From UBA4416 sp040387475 (GTDB lineage Bacteria; Bacteroidota; Bacteroidia; B-17B0; Aurantibacillaceae), in assembly GCA_040387475.1 (NCBI GenBank), contig JAZKDT010000035.1, positions 1 to 64,000 of the forward strand: a stretch of DNA of 64,000 nt, written 5' to 3'. The stretch's first letter is position 1. Every line of letters begins with the position of its first letter. A program made the translations under genes and the position numbers. The notes below the pieces were generated by a model that saw only the letters and a program-made list of their open reading frames with translations, searched no databases and was not told the origin of the DNA. Shown here piece after piece: positions 8,485-16,204 of this stretch.

Positions 8485-9987
8485 ATGAACATTTACTCCA
8501 GAAAGCAACAATGGAAATGGGCTCTTTTTATAGTGGCCATCGTTATTGTCCTCACATCGTTATGGTACACCAATAAGTTGGTGAACAGTATTAAAACAGA
8601 TGAAGAGAAAAAAGTTCGCTTGTGGGCTGAAGCCGTTCAAAAAAAAGCAGGACTAGTCAAATTCACCAACGATCTGTTTCAAAAATTACAAACCGAAGAG
8701 CGTAAAAAAGCGGAGTTGTATGCGTTAGCTACTAAAGAATTGAGTTCTGATATGTTTACGGTGTCAGAGTTTGTTTTAAAGGTACTGCAGGATAATACCA
8801 CAGTGCCGGTAATTTTAACAGATGATGAAAGCCACATTACTGCCAGCCGAAACCTGGATTCCGCAGTGGAGCATAATGGTGAAGCACTAAAAGCCGAACT
8901 GGAAAACATGAAGACATTATATGATCCTGTTGTAATAGATGTTTATAAAGGCAAGAAAAATTTTCTATACCATAAAGACAGCCGCTTATTTTCCGACATT
9001 AAAGTGGTTTTTGACAGCCTAATCAAATCATTTATTGCAGACGTTACCGTTAATAGTGCCGCTGTTCCGGTAATTTATACAGATTCTACCAAAACGCACA
9101 TTATTGAAATGGGGAATATTGATTTTAAAAGAATTAATTCTACCGAGAAGCTAAAAGCGATGCTTGCTGAAATGGAAGCCCAGAATACGCCTATCCTTGT
9201 TGATCTTGGGGGAAGTTCAAAAAACTATATTTTTTATGAGCAATCACCTTTGTTAACTCAACTGACGTATTATCCTTATGTGCAATTTGGTGTGATCGGG
9301 ATCTTTCTACTGATCGCCTATATTTTATTCAGCACCTCCCGTAAGGCAGAGCAAGACCAGGTTTGGGTAGGCATGAGTAAAGAAACGGCTCACCAGTTAG
9401 GAACACCTTTATCGTCGTTAATGGCCTGGATAGACTATTTAAAAAGCAACGGAACAGACGATATGATCGTGACAGAAATGAACCGGGATGTGACCCGTTT
9501 GAATATGATCACTGACCGATTTTCTAAAATTGGATCACAGCCTACATTGCAGGATGAAGACGTTAGCCTTGTAGTTAAAAATGCAATAGACTATTTAAAA
9601 CAACGTACTTCAAAAAATGTAAATTACATTTTAGAGTTTCCTGAAACTGAAATTCATGCACAGTTGTCGGTTCCTCTGTTCGAATGGGTTATTGAAAATA
9701 TTTGCAAAAACGCGGTAGATGCCATGGATGGCAAGGGTGAATTTAAGGTAACCATCATTGATATTCCGGAAGGCGTTGCTATTGATTTAGCAGATACAGG
9801 GAAAGGTATTCATAAATCAAAACACCAATCTGTTTTTAAACCCGGCTATACAACCAAAAAGCGTGGTTGGGGATTGGGCTTATCTTTATGTAAACGCATT
9901 ATTGAAAACTACCACGATGGAAAGATCTTTGTTTTAAAAAGTGATGACAAAGGAACTACTTTCAGAATTTTATTGAATAGAGGGTAA
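8485..9987 (+). CDS. membrane-bound sensor histidine kinase
   Basis: Autophosphorylating sensor kinase of 500 residues. A transmembrane helix at about 12-29, a ~230-residue extracytoplasmic sensor region, and a second helix at about 264-282 place the sensor in the periplasm. There is no HAMP domain. The phospho-accepting His303 sits in TAHQLGTPLSSL, an atypical H-box (the common form is HELRTP) that I associate with a conserved Bacteroidota kinase family. The ATP-binding domain has the N box NICKNAVDAMDG, the G1 box DTGKGI and the G2 box WGLGLSLCKRII. No response regulator is adjacent, so its partner is unknown. It is monocistronic, divergent from the T9SS gene and convergent with the next cluster. 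Confidence 0.9.
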   Translation: MNIYSRKQQWKWALFIVAIVIVLTSLWYTNKLVNSIKTDEEKKVRLWAEAVQKKAGLVKFTNDLFQKLQTEERKKAELYALATKELSSDMFTVSEFVLKVLQDNTTVPVILTDDESHITASRNLDSAVEHNGEALKAELENMKTLYDPVVIDVYKGKKNFLYHKDSRLFSDIKVVFDSLIKSFIADVTVNSAAVPVIYTDSTKTHIIEMGNIDFKRINSTEKLKAMLAEMEAQNTPILVDLGGSSKNYIFYEQSPLLTQLTYYPYVQFGVIGIFLLIAYILFSTSRKAEQDQVWVGMSKETAHQLGTPLSSLMAWIDYLKSNGTDDMIVTEMNRDVTRLNMITDRFSKIGSQPTLQDEDVSLVVKNAIDYLKQRTSKNVNYILEFPETEIHAQLSVPLFEWVIENICKNAVDAMDGKGEFKVTIIDIPEGVAIDLADTGKGIHKSKHQSVFKPGYTTKKRGWGLGLSLCKRIIENYHDGKIFVLKSDDKGTTFRILLNRG

Positions 9988-10082
9988 GATCTAAAACTTT
10001 CAAAAACAATAAAAAATTCTTAAATTTTTTATGCGCCGTTGGAAATTCATTTTCTCCTTGATATGTTCGTATCGATAGACTT

Positions 10083-10493
10083 TTAATTTGCATGGATTAT
10101 AAAAAAAACTGTACTTAGGTAAACCCACAACAGTGAAAATAAAACATGGACTATGGTTTCAAATTTCTTTCCTTTCCAGAGAGTGGATGAATACCAAAAA
10201 AACTGAACAAGTAAACGCACGGCCCAAAATATTCCAAAACCGAAGCATATAATTTTACCCAGGCGAGTTTCAATCAGGTCAGTGGGATAACTTAAACAAA
10301 GTATACCCATCAATAATACCATTAAAGCAATAAAGAAGGTGTGGATTGTCATCATTTGCCGGTTGATTAAACTAAGTGACGAAAGATCTTTTTTCCAATT
10401 AAAATATTTTGAAAATATAGCGTGGGAAAATGCCAGTGCTACAAGGAGCAATCCTATTATTTGTAAGTGCAAATACATATTTAAGGACAGCAT
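10083..10493 (-). CDS. small integral membrane protein, family not recognised
   Basis: A 136-residue protein with four strongly hydrophobic segments (about 7-26, 47-68, 80-100 and 113-133), so almost certainly an inner-membrane protein. Aromatic and basic residues cluster between the helices. It is the last of four overlapping genes on the minus strand; its start overlaps the methyltransferase-like gene by 13 bases, matching the 10-16-base overlaps elsewhere in this set. A second ATG at 10478 would remove the overlap. Function unknown. Confidence 0.75.
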   Translation of the reverse strand: MLSLNMYLHLQIIGLLLVALAFSHAIFSKYFNWKKDLSSLSLINRQMMTIHTFFIALMVLLMGILCLSYPTDLIETRLGKIICFGFGIFWAVRLLVQFFWYSSTLWKGKKFETIVHVLFSLLWVYLSTVFFIIHAN

Positions 10494-11233
10494 TTAAAGA
10501 TAGACATAAACGGAGTAAATTTAGTTTCTTCAAATGAAGTGAAGCCTGAATTTTTAAATGCTTTTTTCCAGGCATTTCTTGAAAAGAAATGCGTAAATCC
10601 GATGGAGAAGGCAACAAAATTGGGAAAGTCACGCAAGTGTTCCACCATAATCACCTGTCCGGTTGTTTTGCATACGCGGCGGCATTCTTTTAAAAATTGT
10701 ATTTTTTCATCCTGTGTTCTTATTTCATGCGCTGCAGATAACAGAAAAACGATGTCGATTGATTTATCGTCTATTGGAATATGATTTGATTTTATTTGCT
10801 GAGTTTGAGGAAACACCAGGCTGACTTTTCGGGCTCTAATAATGGCCGGTTCAGTATGCTTTACCGGATTATAAAAATCAAATACTTTCAATTGTGCGTT
10901 TGGAAAATGATGGTGAATGATAAAACTGGTTTCGTCAAAACCGGCATTTATATTGAGAATGTGAGTTGCTCCGAACATGCTGGTTGAGTATTTTTTTATC
11001 CATTCCAAATTATAGTATCCCGAAAAGTCATAAACATATGCCGAAACGATGAGTGGCATTGTGAAGCCATATGTAAATGCGGCTATTATGATCCGGAAAA
11101 TTGCAGAGGGCCAGTGGAACAACAAGTAACTTGTGATTATCAATGCCAGAACTATAAAGCCTATGACGTAGAAATGCCGGTTGAAGCTTAAAATATTTAG
11201 TACCCCCTGAAATTTTCGTCTCTTTATTTCCAT
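10481..11233 (-). CDS. membrane-anchored SAM methyltransferase-like protein
   Basis: About 250 residues. Two hydrophobic segments near residues 18-65 should anchor it in the inner membrane, with a Rossmann methyltransferase-like domain facing the cytoplasm. The glycine-rich motif I is altered: ILNINAGFDETS replaces the usual VLDxGxGxG. The acidic residue after strand 2 is present (KVFDFYNP), motif IV-like DIVFLLSAAHE is clear, and the post-motif EHLRDFPNF is typical of ubiquinone/menaquinone-type methyltransferases. SAM binding is therefore plausible but not certain, and the substrate is unknown. I use the ATG at 11233; one at 11257 gives a longer basic N-terminus and a larger overlap with the DUF2071 gene. 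Confidence 0.75.
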   Translation of the reverse strand: MEIKRRKFQGVLNILSFNRHFYVIGFIVLALIITSYLLFHWPSAIFRIIIAAFTYGFTMPLIVSAYVYDFSGYYNLEWIKKYSTSMFGATHILNINAGFDETSFIIHHHFPNAQLKVFDFYNPVKHTEPAIIRARKVSLVFPQTQQIKSNHIPIDDKSIDIVFLLSAAHEIRTQDEKIQFLKECRRVCKTTGQVIMVEHLRDFPNFVAFSIGFTHFFSRNAWKKAFKNSGFTSFEETKFTPFMSIFKCCP

Positions 11234-11961
11234 TTTTCGGTTTTTCCTTTTTTCCAATAATATGGAATGTTTTCAATAATAAATGCATTTGCCAAAATTG
11301 CGTTTTCAAGTTTGAGAGAACTTAAAAAATCAAAACGATAATCCATGACTTTTACAGGCGCTGGTGTCCAGTTTTCGCGCACCCCTTCGATAATTAAAAC
11401 TTCGTTAGTTGTATTGTTATAGGTAAAAGTGAAAGGCAGGGGGCCGGCAAATCGTCTTGCCTCTTTCCAATCAGCAAAAGGAGAGTAGGGAGGCAACTTA
11501 ATTTCTTTTTCCTCTTTGCTGATCGTTACACTAAATTTTGAACGCCTGGAGGTGATTTGCTTTGTAAGGTTATTATTTATTTGTGTGATATCAGTAGTTG
11601 TATAATTATAATGAGTAAATAGATTGCCCATCACCTCTATTTCCTTTTTATCTGTTTCTGATTTTAAAATATATAGACCTCTTAAATTTTTTCCTGCCTT
11701 AGTGGCGTATCGAACAAATACGCGGTATCCTATCAGAAAAAAGTCGTTGCCCATAAATTTTGGAAAACCTTTAGGACGAAGATCTTTTGTTTGAACCATC
11801 GCTACCGCAACAAAAGCCCATTTATCCTGAAAGGTATCCAGTTGCAAGCATTCCGGTATCAGGAATTGCAGATGCTCTTTTGGCACCGCAAAAGTTAGTA
11901 CCAATGAACTTTCAAAAAACGCTTCAACAGCAAAAGGATGATCTTTTAAAAATGACAACAT
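11224..11961 (-). CDS. DUF2071 (YqjF-like) family protein
   Basis: A 245-residue soluble protein resembling the DUF2071/YqjF family, which has an acetoacetate-decarboxylase-like fold but no assigned reaction. Features that fit are the N-terminal AVEAFFESSLVLTFAVP followed by PECLQLDTF, the central YRVFVRYATKAGKNLRGLY, and the C-terminal GVRENWTPAPVKVMDY. I start at the ATG at 11961, which overlaps the DoxX-like gene by 16 bases; earlier in-frame codons would overlap it by over 100. DUF2071 and DoxX-like genes are often neighbours, supporting a shared but unknown role. Confidence 0.75.
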   Translation of the reverse strand: MLSFLKDHPFAVEAFFESSLVLTFAVPKEHLQFLIPECLQLDTFQDKWAFVAVAMVQTKDLRPKGFPKFMGNDFFLIGYRVFVRYATKAGKNLRGLYILKSETDKKEIEVMGNLFTHYNYTTTDITQINNNLTKQITSRRSKFSVTISKEEKEIKLPPYSPFADWKEARRFAGPLPFTFTYNNTTNEVLIIEGVRENWTPAPVKVMDYRFDFLSSLKLENAILANAFIIENIPYYWKKGKTEKWK

Positions 11962-12362
11962 TGCGATGTTTGTTTTTTGTTTAAATGAAATTCGTTTACG
12001 TAGATAACAAGGATTAGAATAAGTGCAAATACAGAGTTGAATTTGCCCCAAAGTAACAGATCAGGAGCTAATATAAATTCCAATGTATTCATCGTGGCAA
12101 TAATTGTTATCTGTGCAACAGCGTTTAGTTTTGTTTTGTAGCGGCTCAGGATCCAAAGCGCCATAAAAATTTCTGAAAGTCCGATTACGATAGTTAAAGA
12201 ACGCGCATAATGATCACCTAAAATCCGGCCAACTATTTGCTGGTGCCTGGGAACAAAATTTAGCACTTTGCAAAGCAAGCCATTGGCCAACCATATAGCC
12301 GCCACACCACAGTTTAATAGGTTATGTGTTATTTTAATAATAGCGATTTTTGAGACATGCAT
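11946..12362 (-). CDS. DoxX-like membrane protein
   Basis: A 138-residue inner-membrane protein with four hydrophobic segments. The stretch VGRILGDHYARSLTIVIGLSE and the following AL(W)ILSRYKTKLNA match the DoxX-like (DoxX_3) family, whose members are linked to redox or lipid functions without a firm assignment. It is the first gene of the overlapping set that continues with DUF2071, the methyltransferase-like protein and a small membrane protein. No strong promoter match is visible upstream; the terminator of the bifunctional nuclease gene lies about 30 bases upstream, so transcription must start in that short gap or read through. Confidence 0.75.
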   Translation of the reverse strand: MHVSKIAIIKITHNLLNCGVAAIWLANGLLCKVLNFVPRHQQIVGRILGDHYARSLTIVIGLSEIFMALWILSRYKTKLNAVAQITIIATMNTLEFILAPDLLLWGKFNSVFALILILVIYVNEFHLNKKQTSQCCHF

Positions 12363-12393
12363 TACATAAATCTACAATAATTTGGCAAACAAA

Positions 12394-12419
12394 AAACCCA
12401 TCAGTTTGCTGATGGGTTT
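12394..12419 (-). terminator. intrinsic terminator of the bifunctional nuclease gene
   Basis: Perfect stem AAACCCATCAG / CTGATGGGTTT with a TTTG loop (12394-12419). On the minus strand it is followed by a T-run, immediately after the stop codon of the gene at 12423-13040. Confidence 0.85.
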
Positions 12420-12422
12420 AGA

Positions 12423-13040
12423 TTACGATTCTTTTCTATTATTTATTTCATCTCTTATTTTAGATGCGAGTTCGTATTGCTCATCATCTAAAGCTGTTTC
12501 CAGTAAATTTTTTAATTCTTCGGTGGATTTAGATTTATATTCTCCTTCCGAAACCGGGGTTGAACTCAAAGGTGTTTCCTCGGTTGAAGTAGCAACAGGG
12601 TTTTCGGAGCTTGGTAACACTTCATCGTCCAAGACGATACCGGCTGATTTTAATATAAATTCGTAAGTATAAATAGGACAGTTGAAACGAACAGCTAACG
12701 CGATAGCATCGCTTGTACGAGCATCAATTTCTACTTCACGTGTTCCGTCGGTACACACTAATTTGGCGTAAAAAATACCTTCTACCAAATTGTAAATTAA
12801 GATCTCGGTTACTTCAATAGAAAATGTTTCTGAAAAGGCTTTGAAAAGATCGTGCGTTAAAGGACGGGTAGGAGTCATTTTTTCTAACTCAATCGCGATT
12901 GCCTGAGCCTCAAATCCTCCAATGATAATAGGTAATCGACGACTCCCGGTACTTTCGCCTAAAACAAGGGCATAAGCGCCACTTTGTGTTTGACTGTAAG
13001 ATAAACCAACAATTTCTAATCTGACTTTCTTCATTCCCAT
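12423..13040 (-). CDS. bifunctional nuclease (BFN/DUF151) family protein with UVR motif
   Basis: 205 residues. The first ~135 are the BFN (DUF151) domain, seen in RRLPIIIGGFEAQAIAIEL and EIDARTSDAIALAVR; relatives have been reported to have DNase/RNase activity, but the family is better defined by structure than function. A linker rich in Ser, Glu and Pro follows. The last ~35 residues are a UvrB/UvrC (UVR) helical hairpin (LLETALDDEQYELASKIRDEI), which suggests contact with a protein partner. This BFN plus UVR arrangement is common in Bacteroidota. Methionine 3 is an equally possible start. It lies 37 bases after etfA on the same strand. Confidence 0.88.
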   Translation of the reverse strand: MGMKKVRLEIVGLSYSQTQSGAYALVLGESTGSRRLPIIIGGFEAQAIAIELEKMTPTRPLTHDLFKAFSETFSIEVTEILIYNLVEGIFYAKLVCTDGTREVEIDARTSDAIALAVRFNCPIYTYEFILKSAGIVLDDEVLPSSENPVATSTEETPLSSTPVSEGEYKSKSTEELKNLLETALDDEQYELASKIRDEINNRKES

Positions 13041-13077
13041 TTTTACGAAACTCTAATATACAAAAAATATGGTGGAA

Positions 13078-14061
13078 TTAGTTTTGATTTGCTTTGAATT
13101 TTTTAACTGCTTCTATCAATTTTGGAACAATGACAGCTGCATCGCCAATAACGCCGTAATCGGCCGATTTAAAGAAAGGAGCTTCTTTGTCGCTATTGAT
13201 AACTACAATTGTTTTACTGCCGTTAACACCTGCTAAATGCTGGATAGCACCTGAGATACCAATGGCAATATATAAGTTAGGACGGATAGCCACACCTGTT
13301 TGTCCAACGTGCTCATGATGAGGTCTCCAGTGCATATCAGCAACCGGACGAGAGCAAGCAGTAGTTGCTTTTAATTCTTTTGCTAACTCTTCAATGATAC
13401 CCCAATTTTCAGGCCCTTTCATACCACGACCTGCAGAAACAACCAATTCAGCTTCCGGTAATGGAGCCATACCGCCAACATCATTTGATTTTTTTTCTTT
13501 CACTACTATTTTGGAATTCACACCACTTAAATCAGCAGAAAAATCGGTTACTGTAGCAGAATTGTCCCCCAATTTTACAGGAAAAGAATTTGGTAATAAG
13601 GAAATGATTTTTACATCACTGTTGATGGAATAAAGCGCGGTTGCTTTTCCGGAGAATACATTTTTTTTAACTTCTAAACTACCACCATTTACTGTTGGAT
13701 AATCCACAGCGCCCGCTACTAAACCTGCTTTTAAACGAGCAGATAAACGCGGTGCCGTTGCTTTTCCGGTGATGTCAAAAGAGAAGATAATGATCTTTGC
13801 ACCTTCTGCTTTAGCAGCTTGTTCAACTGTTGCAGATATCAACATGCTGTCTAAAGATGTTAACGAATCATTTTTAACGGATAGTATTTTTTTAGCACCA
13901 GCTTTTCCAATTTCTTCCAATTGAGCAGCGTCTGCATTAATGGCTAAAGCTGTAACCGTTGAACCTGTTAATTCAGCAATTTTAGCTGCATAATTAACAG
14001 CTTCCAGAGATGCTTTTTTTACTTTTCCTTTATTTATTTCTGTGTATACTAGAACTGACAT
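13078..14061 (-). CDS. etfA: electron transfer flavoprotein alpha subunit
   Basis: Alpha subunit of the FAD-containing ETF heterodimer, which takes electrons from acyl-CoA and other dehydrogenases and passes them to ETF:quinone oxidoreductase. The 327-residue length is normal. The C-terminal FAD domain is intact: VSAGRGMKGPENW, then TTACSRPVADMHW, GQTGVAIRPNLYIAIGISGAIQHLAG and the closing VINSDKEAPFFKSADYGVIGDA (quoted in parts). It follows etfB after 34 bases in the standard B-A order, sharing its promoter. Confidence 0.95.
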   Translation of the reverse strand: MSVLVYTEINKGKVKKASLEAVNYAAKIAELTGSTVTALAINADAAQLEEIGKAGAKKILSVKNDSLTSLDSMLISATVEQAAKAEGAKIIIFSFDITGKATAPRLSARLKAGLVAGAVDYPTVNGGSLEVKKNVFSGKATALYSINSDVKIISLLPNSFPVKLGDNSATVTDFSADLSGVNSKIVVKEKKSNDVGGMAPLPEAELVVSAGRGMKGPENWGIIEELAKELKATTACSRPVADMHWRPHHEHVGQTGVAIRPNLYIAIGISGAIQHLAGVNGSKTIVVINSDKEAPFFKSADYGVIGDAAVIVPKLIEAVKKFKANQN

Positions 14062-14095
14062 AATATTTTATTTTAATGTGATTAAACCGGAATAA

Positions 14096-14839
14096 TTAAA
14101 TAACTTTTGCTTCTGTATGTAACAAATTCACTAATTCATCCATGTTATTTTCATCAATCATTTTTACATGTGTGCGTCCTGCAGACAATGTGTATGATTT
14201 GATGTTGGTTAATTTATCTGCACCGCTTGCAGCAACTACGGTTAAAGGTTTAGTACGGGCACTCATAATTCCTTTCATGTTAGGAATGCGTTGTTCCGCC
14301 ATTCCTTTTGAACAGGAGATCACCAAAGGCAATTCGCATTCAACAACCTGAGTTCCTCCATCCACATCATGTTCCACAGTGGCTTTATTTCCTTCGAGGT
14401 CAAATTTAGTAGCTAATGACACTAAAGGCAAATCCATAAATCCTGCTATCATAGCCCCTACTGAAGATCCATTATAATTAATGGTTTCTTTGCCGGTCAT
14501 TACTAAATCATATCCGTTATCTTTTGCATATTTAGCAATTTGCTCAGCAACAAAATAAGCATCGGGACCTTCAGCATCTACACGAACGCCATCATCTGCA
14601 CCTAAAGCAAATCCTTTACGGATAGTGGCATCACTATCGGCTAAGCCAACGTGGATCAATGTTACTTTTTCAGCTTTGCCCGCTTCTTTTAATTCTAACG
14701 CACGAACCAGCGCGTACCATTCATCATATGGATTAATTATGAATTGTACTCCGGCTGTTGCAAATTCAGTATCACCGTTAGTGAAAGCTATTTTAGTAGT
14801 TGTATCAGGAACATTACTAATTGGAACTAATATTTTCAT
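14096..14839 (-). CDS. etfB: electron transfer flavoprotein beta subunit
   Basis: Beta subunit of ETF, which binds AMP structurally and docks partner dehydrogenases. I use the ATG at 14839 (MKILVPISNVPDTTTK), the family's normal start; an earlier ATG at 14866 would put its first codons within the promoter. The product is 247 residues. The signature region is present, including NPYDEWYALVRALELKE, GADDGVRV, the TGKETINYNGSSVGAMIAG segment and the recognition-loop area near residue 195. First gene of the etfBA operon. Confidence 0.95.
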   Translation of the reverse strand: MKILVPISNVPDTTTKIAFTNGDTEFATAGVQFIINPYDEWYALVRALELKEAGKAEKVTLIHVGLADSDATIRKGFALGADDGVRVDAEGPDAYFVAEQIAKYAKDNGYDLVMTGKETINYNGSSVGAMIAGFMDLPLVSLATKFDLEGNKATVEHDVDGGTQVVECELPLVISCSKGMAEQRIPNMKGIMSARTKPLTVVAASGADKLTNIKSYTLSAGRTHVKMIDENNMDELVNLLHTEAKVI

Positions 14840-14863
14840 TATGTATGGTTTTAAAAAGGTTAG

Positions 14864-14893
14864 CAAATTTAAAAAAAAAGGGGGTAAATCAAT
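14864..14893 (-). promoter_or_regulatory. promoter of etfBA
   Basis: Read on the minus strand: ATTG (14893-14890), 18 bases, then TAAATTTG (14871-14864), a full match to TAnnTTTG. It gives a leader of about 15-20 bases before the ATG at 14839. Confidence 0.55.
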
Positions 14894-15029
14894 ACATTAA
14901 TGATCAAAATTGCAATTAGTTTTCGCTAAACTATAAGGTTCTGTATACGAATGATTTACGGTAAGTAGCGAGCGGCGTAAATACTTATTTTTGTAGTTTT
15001 TAATAAGGGCTCATAATTTTGTCTTTCGC

Positions 15030-15060
15030 TTTTAAATCCATGGCTTTTTGTTTACATTTG
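15030..15060 (+). promoter_or_regulatory. candidate promoter of the E1-beta gene
   Basis: TTTT (15030-15033), 19 bases, then TACATTTG (15053-15060), a full match to the -7 consensus with a three-of-four -33 match. The leader would be about 85 bases. Confidence 0.5.
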
Positions 15061-15151
15061 AAGGCTTGAAGTTATGTGGAAACGGCGATTTTGTTATGTA
15101 ATTAATAGTCGCTTTCCTATCCTTCAATTTAACAGATAATAATATATATAT

Positions 15152-16135
15152 ATGAGAACAATAGAATTTAGAGAAGCCCTGCGCGAAGCAATGAATGAAG
15201 AAATGCGTCGCGATGAATCTGTTTTTTTAATGGGTGAAGAAGTGGCTGAATATAATGGTGCGTATAAAGTAAGCAAAGGAATGCTTGCAGAATTTGGCGC
15301 AAAACGTATTATCGATACACCTATTGCAGAGCTTGGATTTGCAGGTATTGGAGTAGGAGCCGCTGTAAATGGCTTACGCCCCATTATTGAGTTTATGACT
15401 TTCAATTTTTCTTTGGTAGCTATTGATCAGGTAATAAACGCAGCTGCGAAATTTTTGAGCATGAGTGGCGGGCAATATAATTGTCCCATTGTATTCAGGG
15501 GGCCTACAGCTAGTGCCGGAATGTTGAGTTCACAGCATTCACAGGCTTTTGAGAACTGGTATGCAAACTGCCCGGGGTTAAAAGTAATTGTTCCTTCCAA
15601 TGGTTATGATGCTAAGGGGCTATTAAAAGCGGCTATTCGCGATAATGATCCAGTTATTTTTATGGAAAGCGAGCAAATGTACGGTGATAAAAGTGAGATA
15701 CCAGAGGAAGAATATATTATACCAATTGGAGTAGCGGATATAAAAAAACCAGGGACTGATGTAACAATTGTTTCGTTTGGTAAAATCATGAAGGTAGCCT
15801 TAGCTGCTGCCGCTGAATTAGAGAAAGAAGGTATAAGTGCTGAGGTAATTGATTTAAGAACTGTGCGTCCGATTGATTATGATACGATCATTGCTTCTGT
15901 TAAGAAAACAAATCGATTGGTTGTTGTAGAGGAAGCCTGGCCCTTGGCAAGTATCTCAGGAGAGATAGCATTCAGAGTGCAGAAAGATGCGTTTGATTAT
16001 TTAGATGCGCCTATCCGTCGTATCACAACGGCCGATGTGCCATTGCCATATGCTCCAACGTTAATTGAAGCATCCTTGCCAAACGTTGCTAAAACAGTAA
16101 AAGCAGTGAAAGATGTCATGTATCAAAAAGCATAG
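15152..16135 (+). CDS. pdhB: pyruvate dehydrogenase E1 component, beta subunit
   Basis: Beta subunit of the thiamine-diphosphate-dependent E1 enzyme, which decarboxylates pyruvate and acetylates the lipoyl E2 arm. The 327-residue length fits. Diagnostic segments are FLMGEEVAEYNGAYKVSKGM, DTPIAELGFAGIGVGAA, PIVFRGPTASAGMLSSQHSQ and VVEEAWPLASISGEI; the Gly-Glu pair in the first belongs to the cofactor-activating site. The alpha subunit and E2 are not adjacent, so the complex is genetically split here. It could act on branched 2-oxoacids, but the sequence is closest to the pyruvate type. Its cofactor pathway gene lipA lies 40 kb away in this window. Confidence 0.92.
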   Translation: MRTIEFREALREAMNEEMRRDESVFLMGEEVAEYNGAYKVSKGMLAEFGAKRIIDTPIAELGFAGIGVGAAVNGLRPIIEFMTFNFSLVAIDQVINAAAKFLSMSGGQYNCPIVFRGPTASAGMLSSQHSQAFENWYANCPGLKVIVPSNGYDAKGLLKAAIRDNDPVIFMESEQMYGDKSEIPEEEYIIPIGVADIKKPGTDVTIVSFGKIMKVALAAAAELEKEGISAEVIDLRTVRPIDYDTIIASVKKTNRLVVVEEAWPLASISGEIAFRVQKDAFDYLDAPIRRITTADVPLPYAPTLIEASLPNVAKTVKAVKDVMYQKA

Positions 16136-16153
16136 GCTTAGTTAAATTTATAA

Positions 16154-16186
16154 AAAAATCCCCATCGGTTTTCGATGGGGATTTTT
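16154..16186. terminator. bidirectional terminator
   Basis: AAAAATCCCCATCG / CGATGGGGATTTTT with a short GTTTT loop. It serves the E1-beta gene on + and can also end the adhesin operon on -. Confidence 0.9.
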
Positions 16187-16204
16187 TATTGTTGATTTAG
16201 TAAA

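Larger units (their letters stand above)
14840..15151. other. divergent intergenic region between etfB and the E1-beta gene
   Basis: 312 bases holding outward-facing promoters for both genes (listed separately) and no credible ORF. The stretch 14,900-15,020 shows nothing else I can name. Confidence 0.6.

Noticed and set aside
9990..10045. AAAAAATT...AATTTTTT as a terminator after the histidine kinase
   Set aside because: An all A/T stem of eight pairs is too weak and has no clear U-tract; I leave the operon end open.
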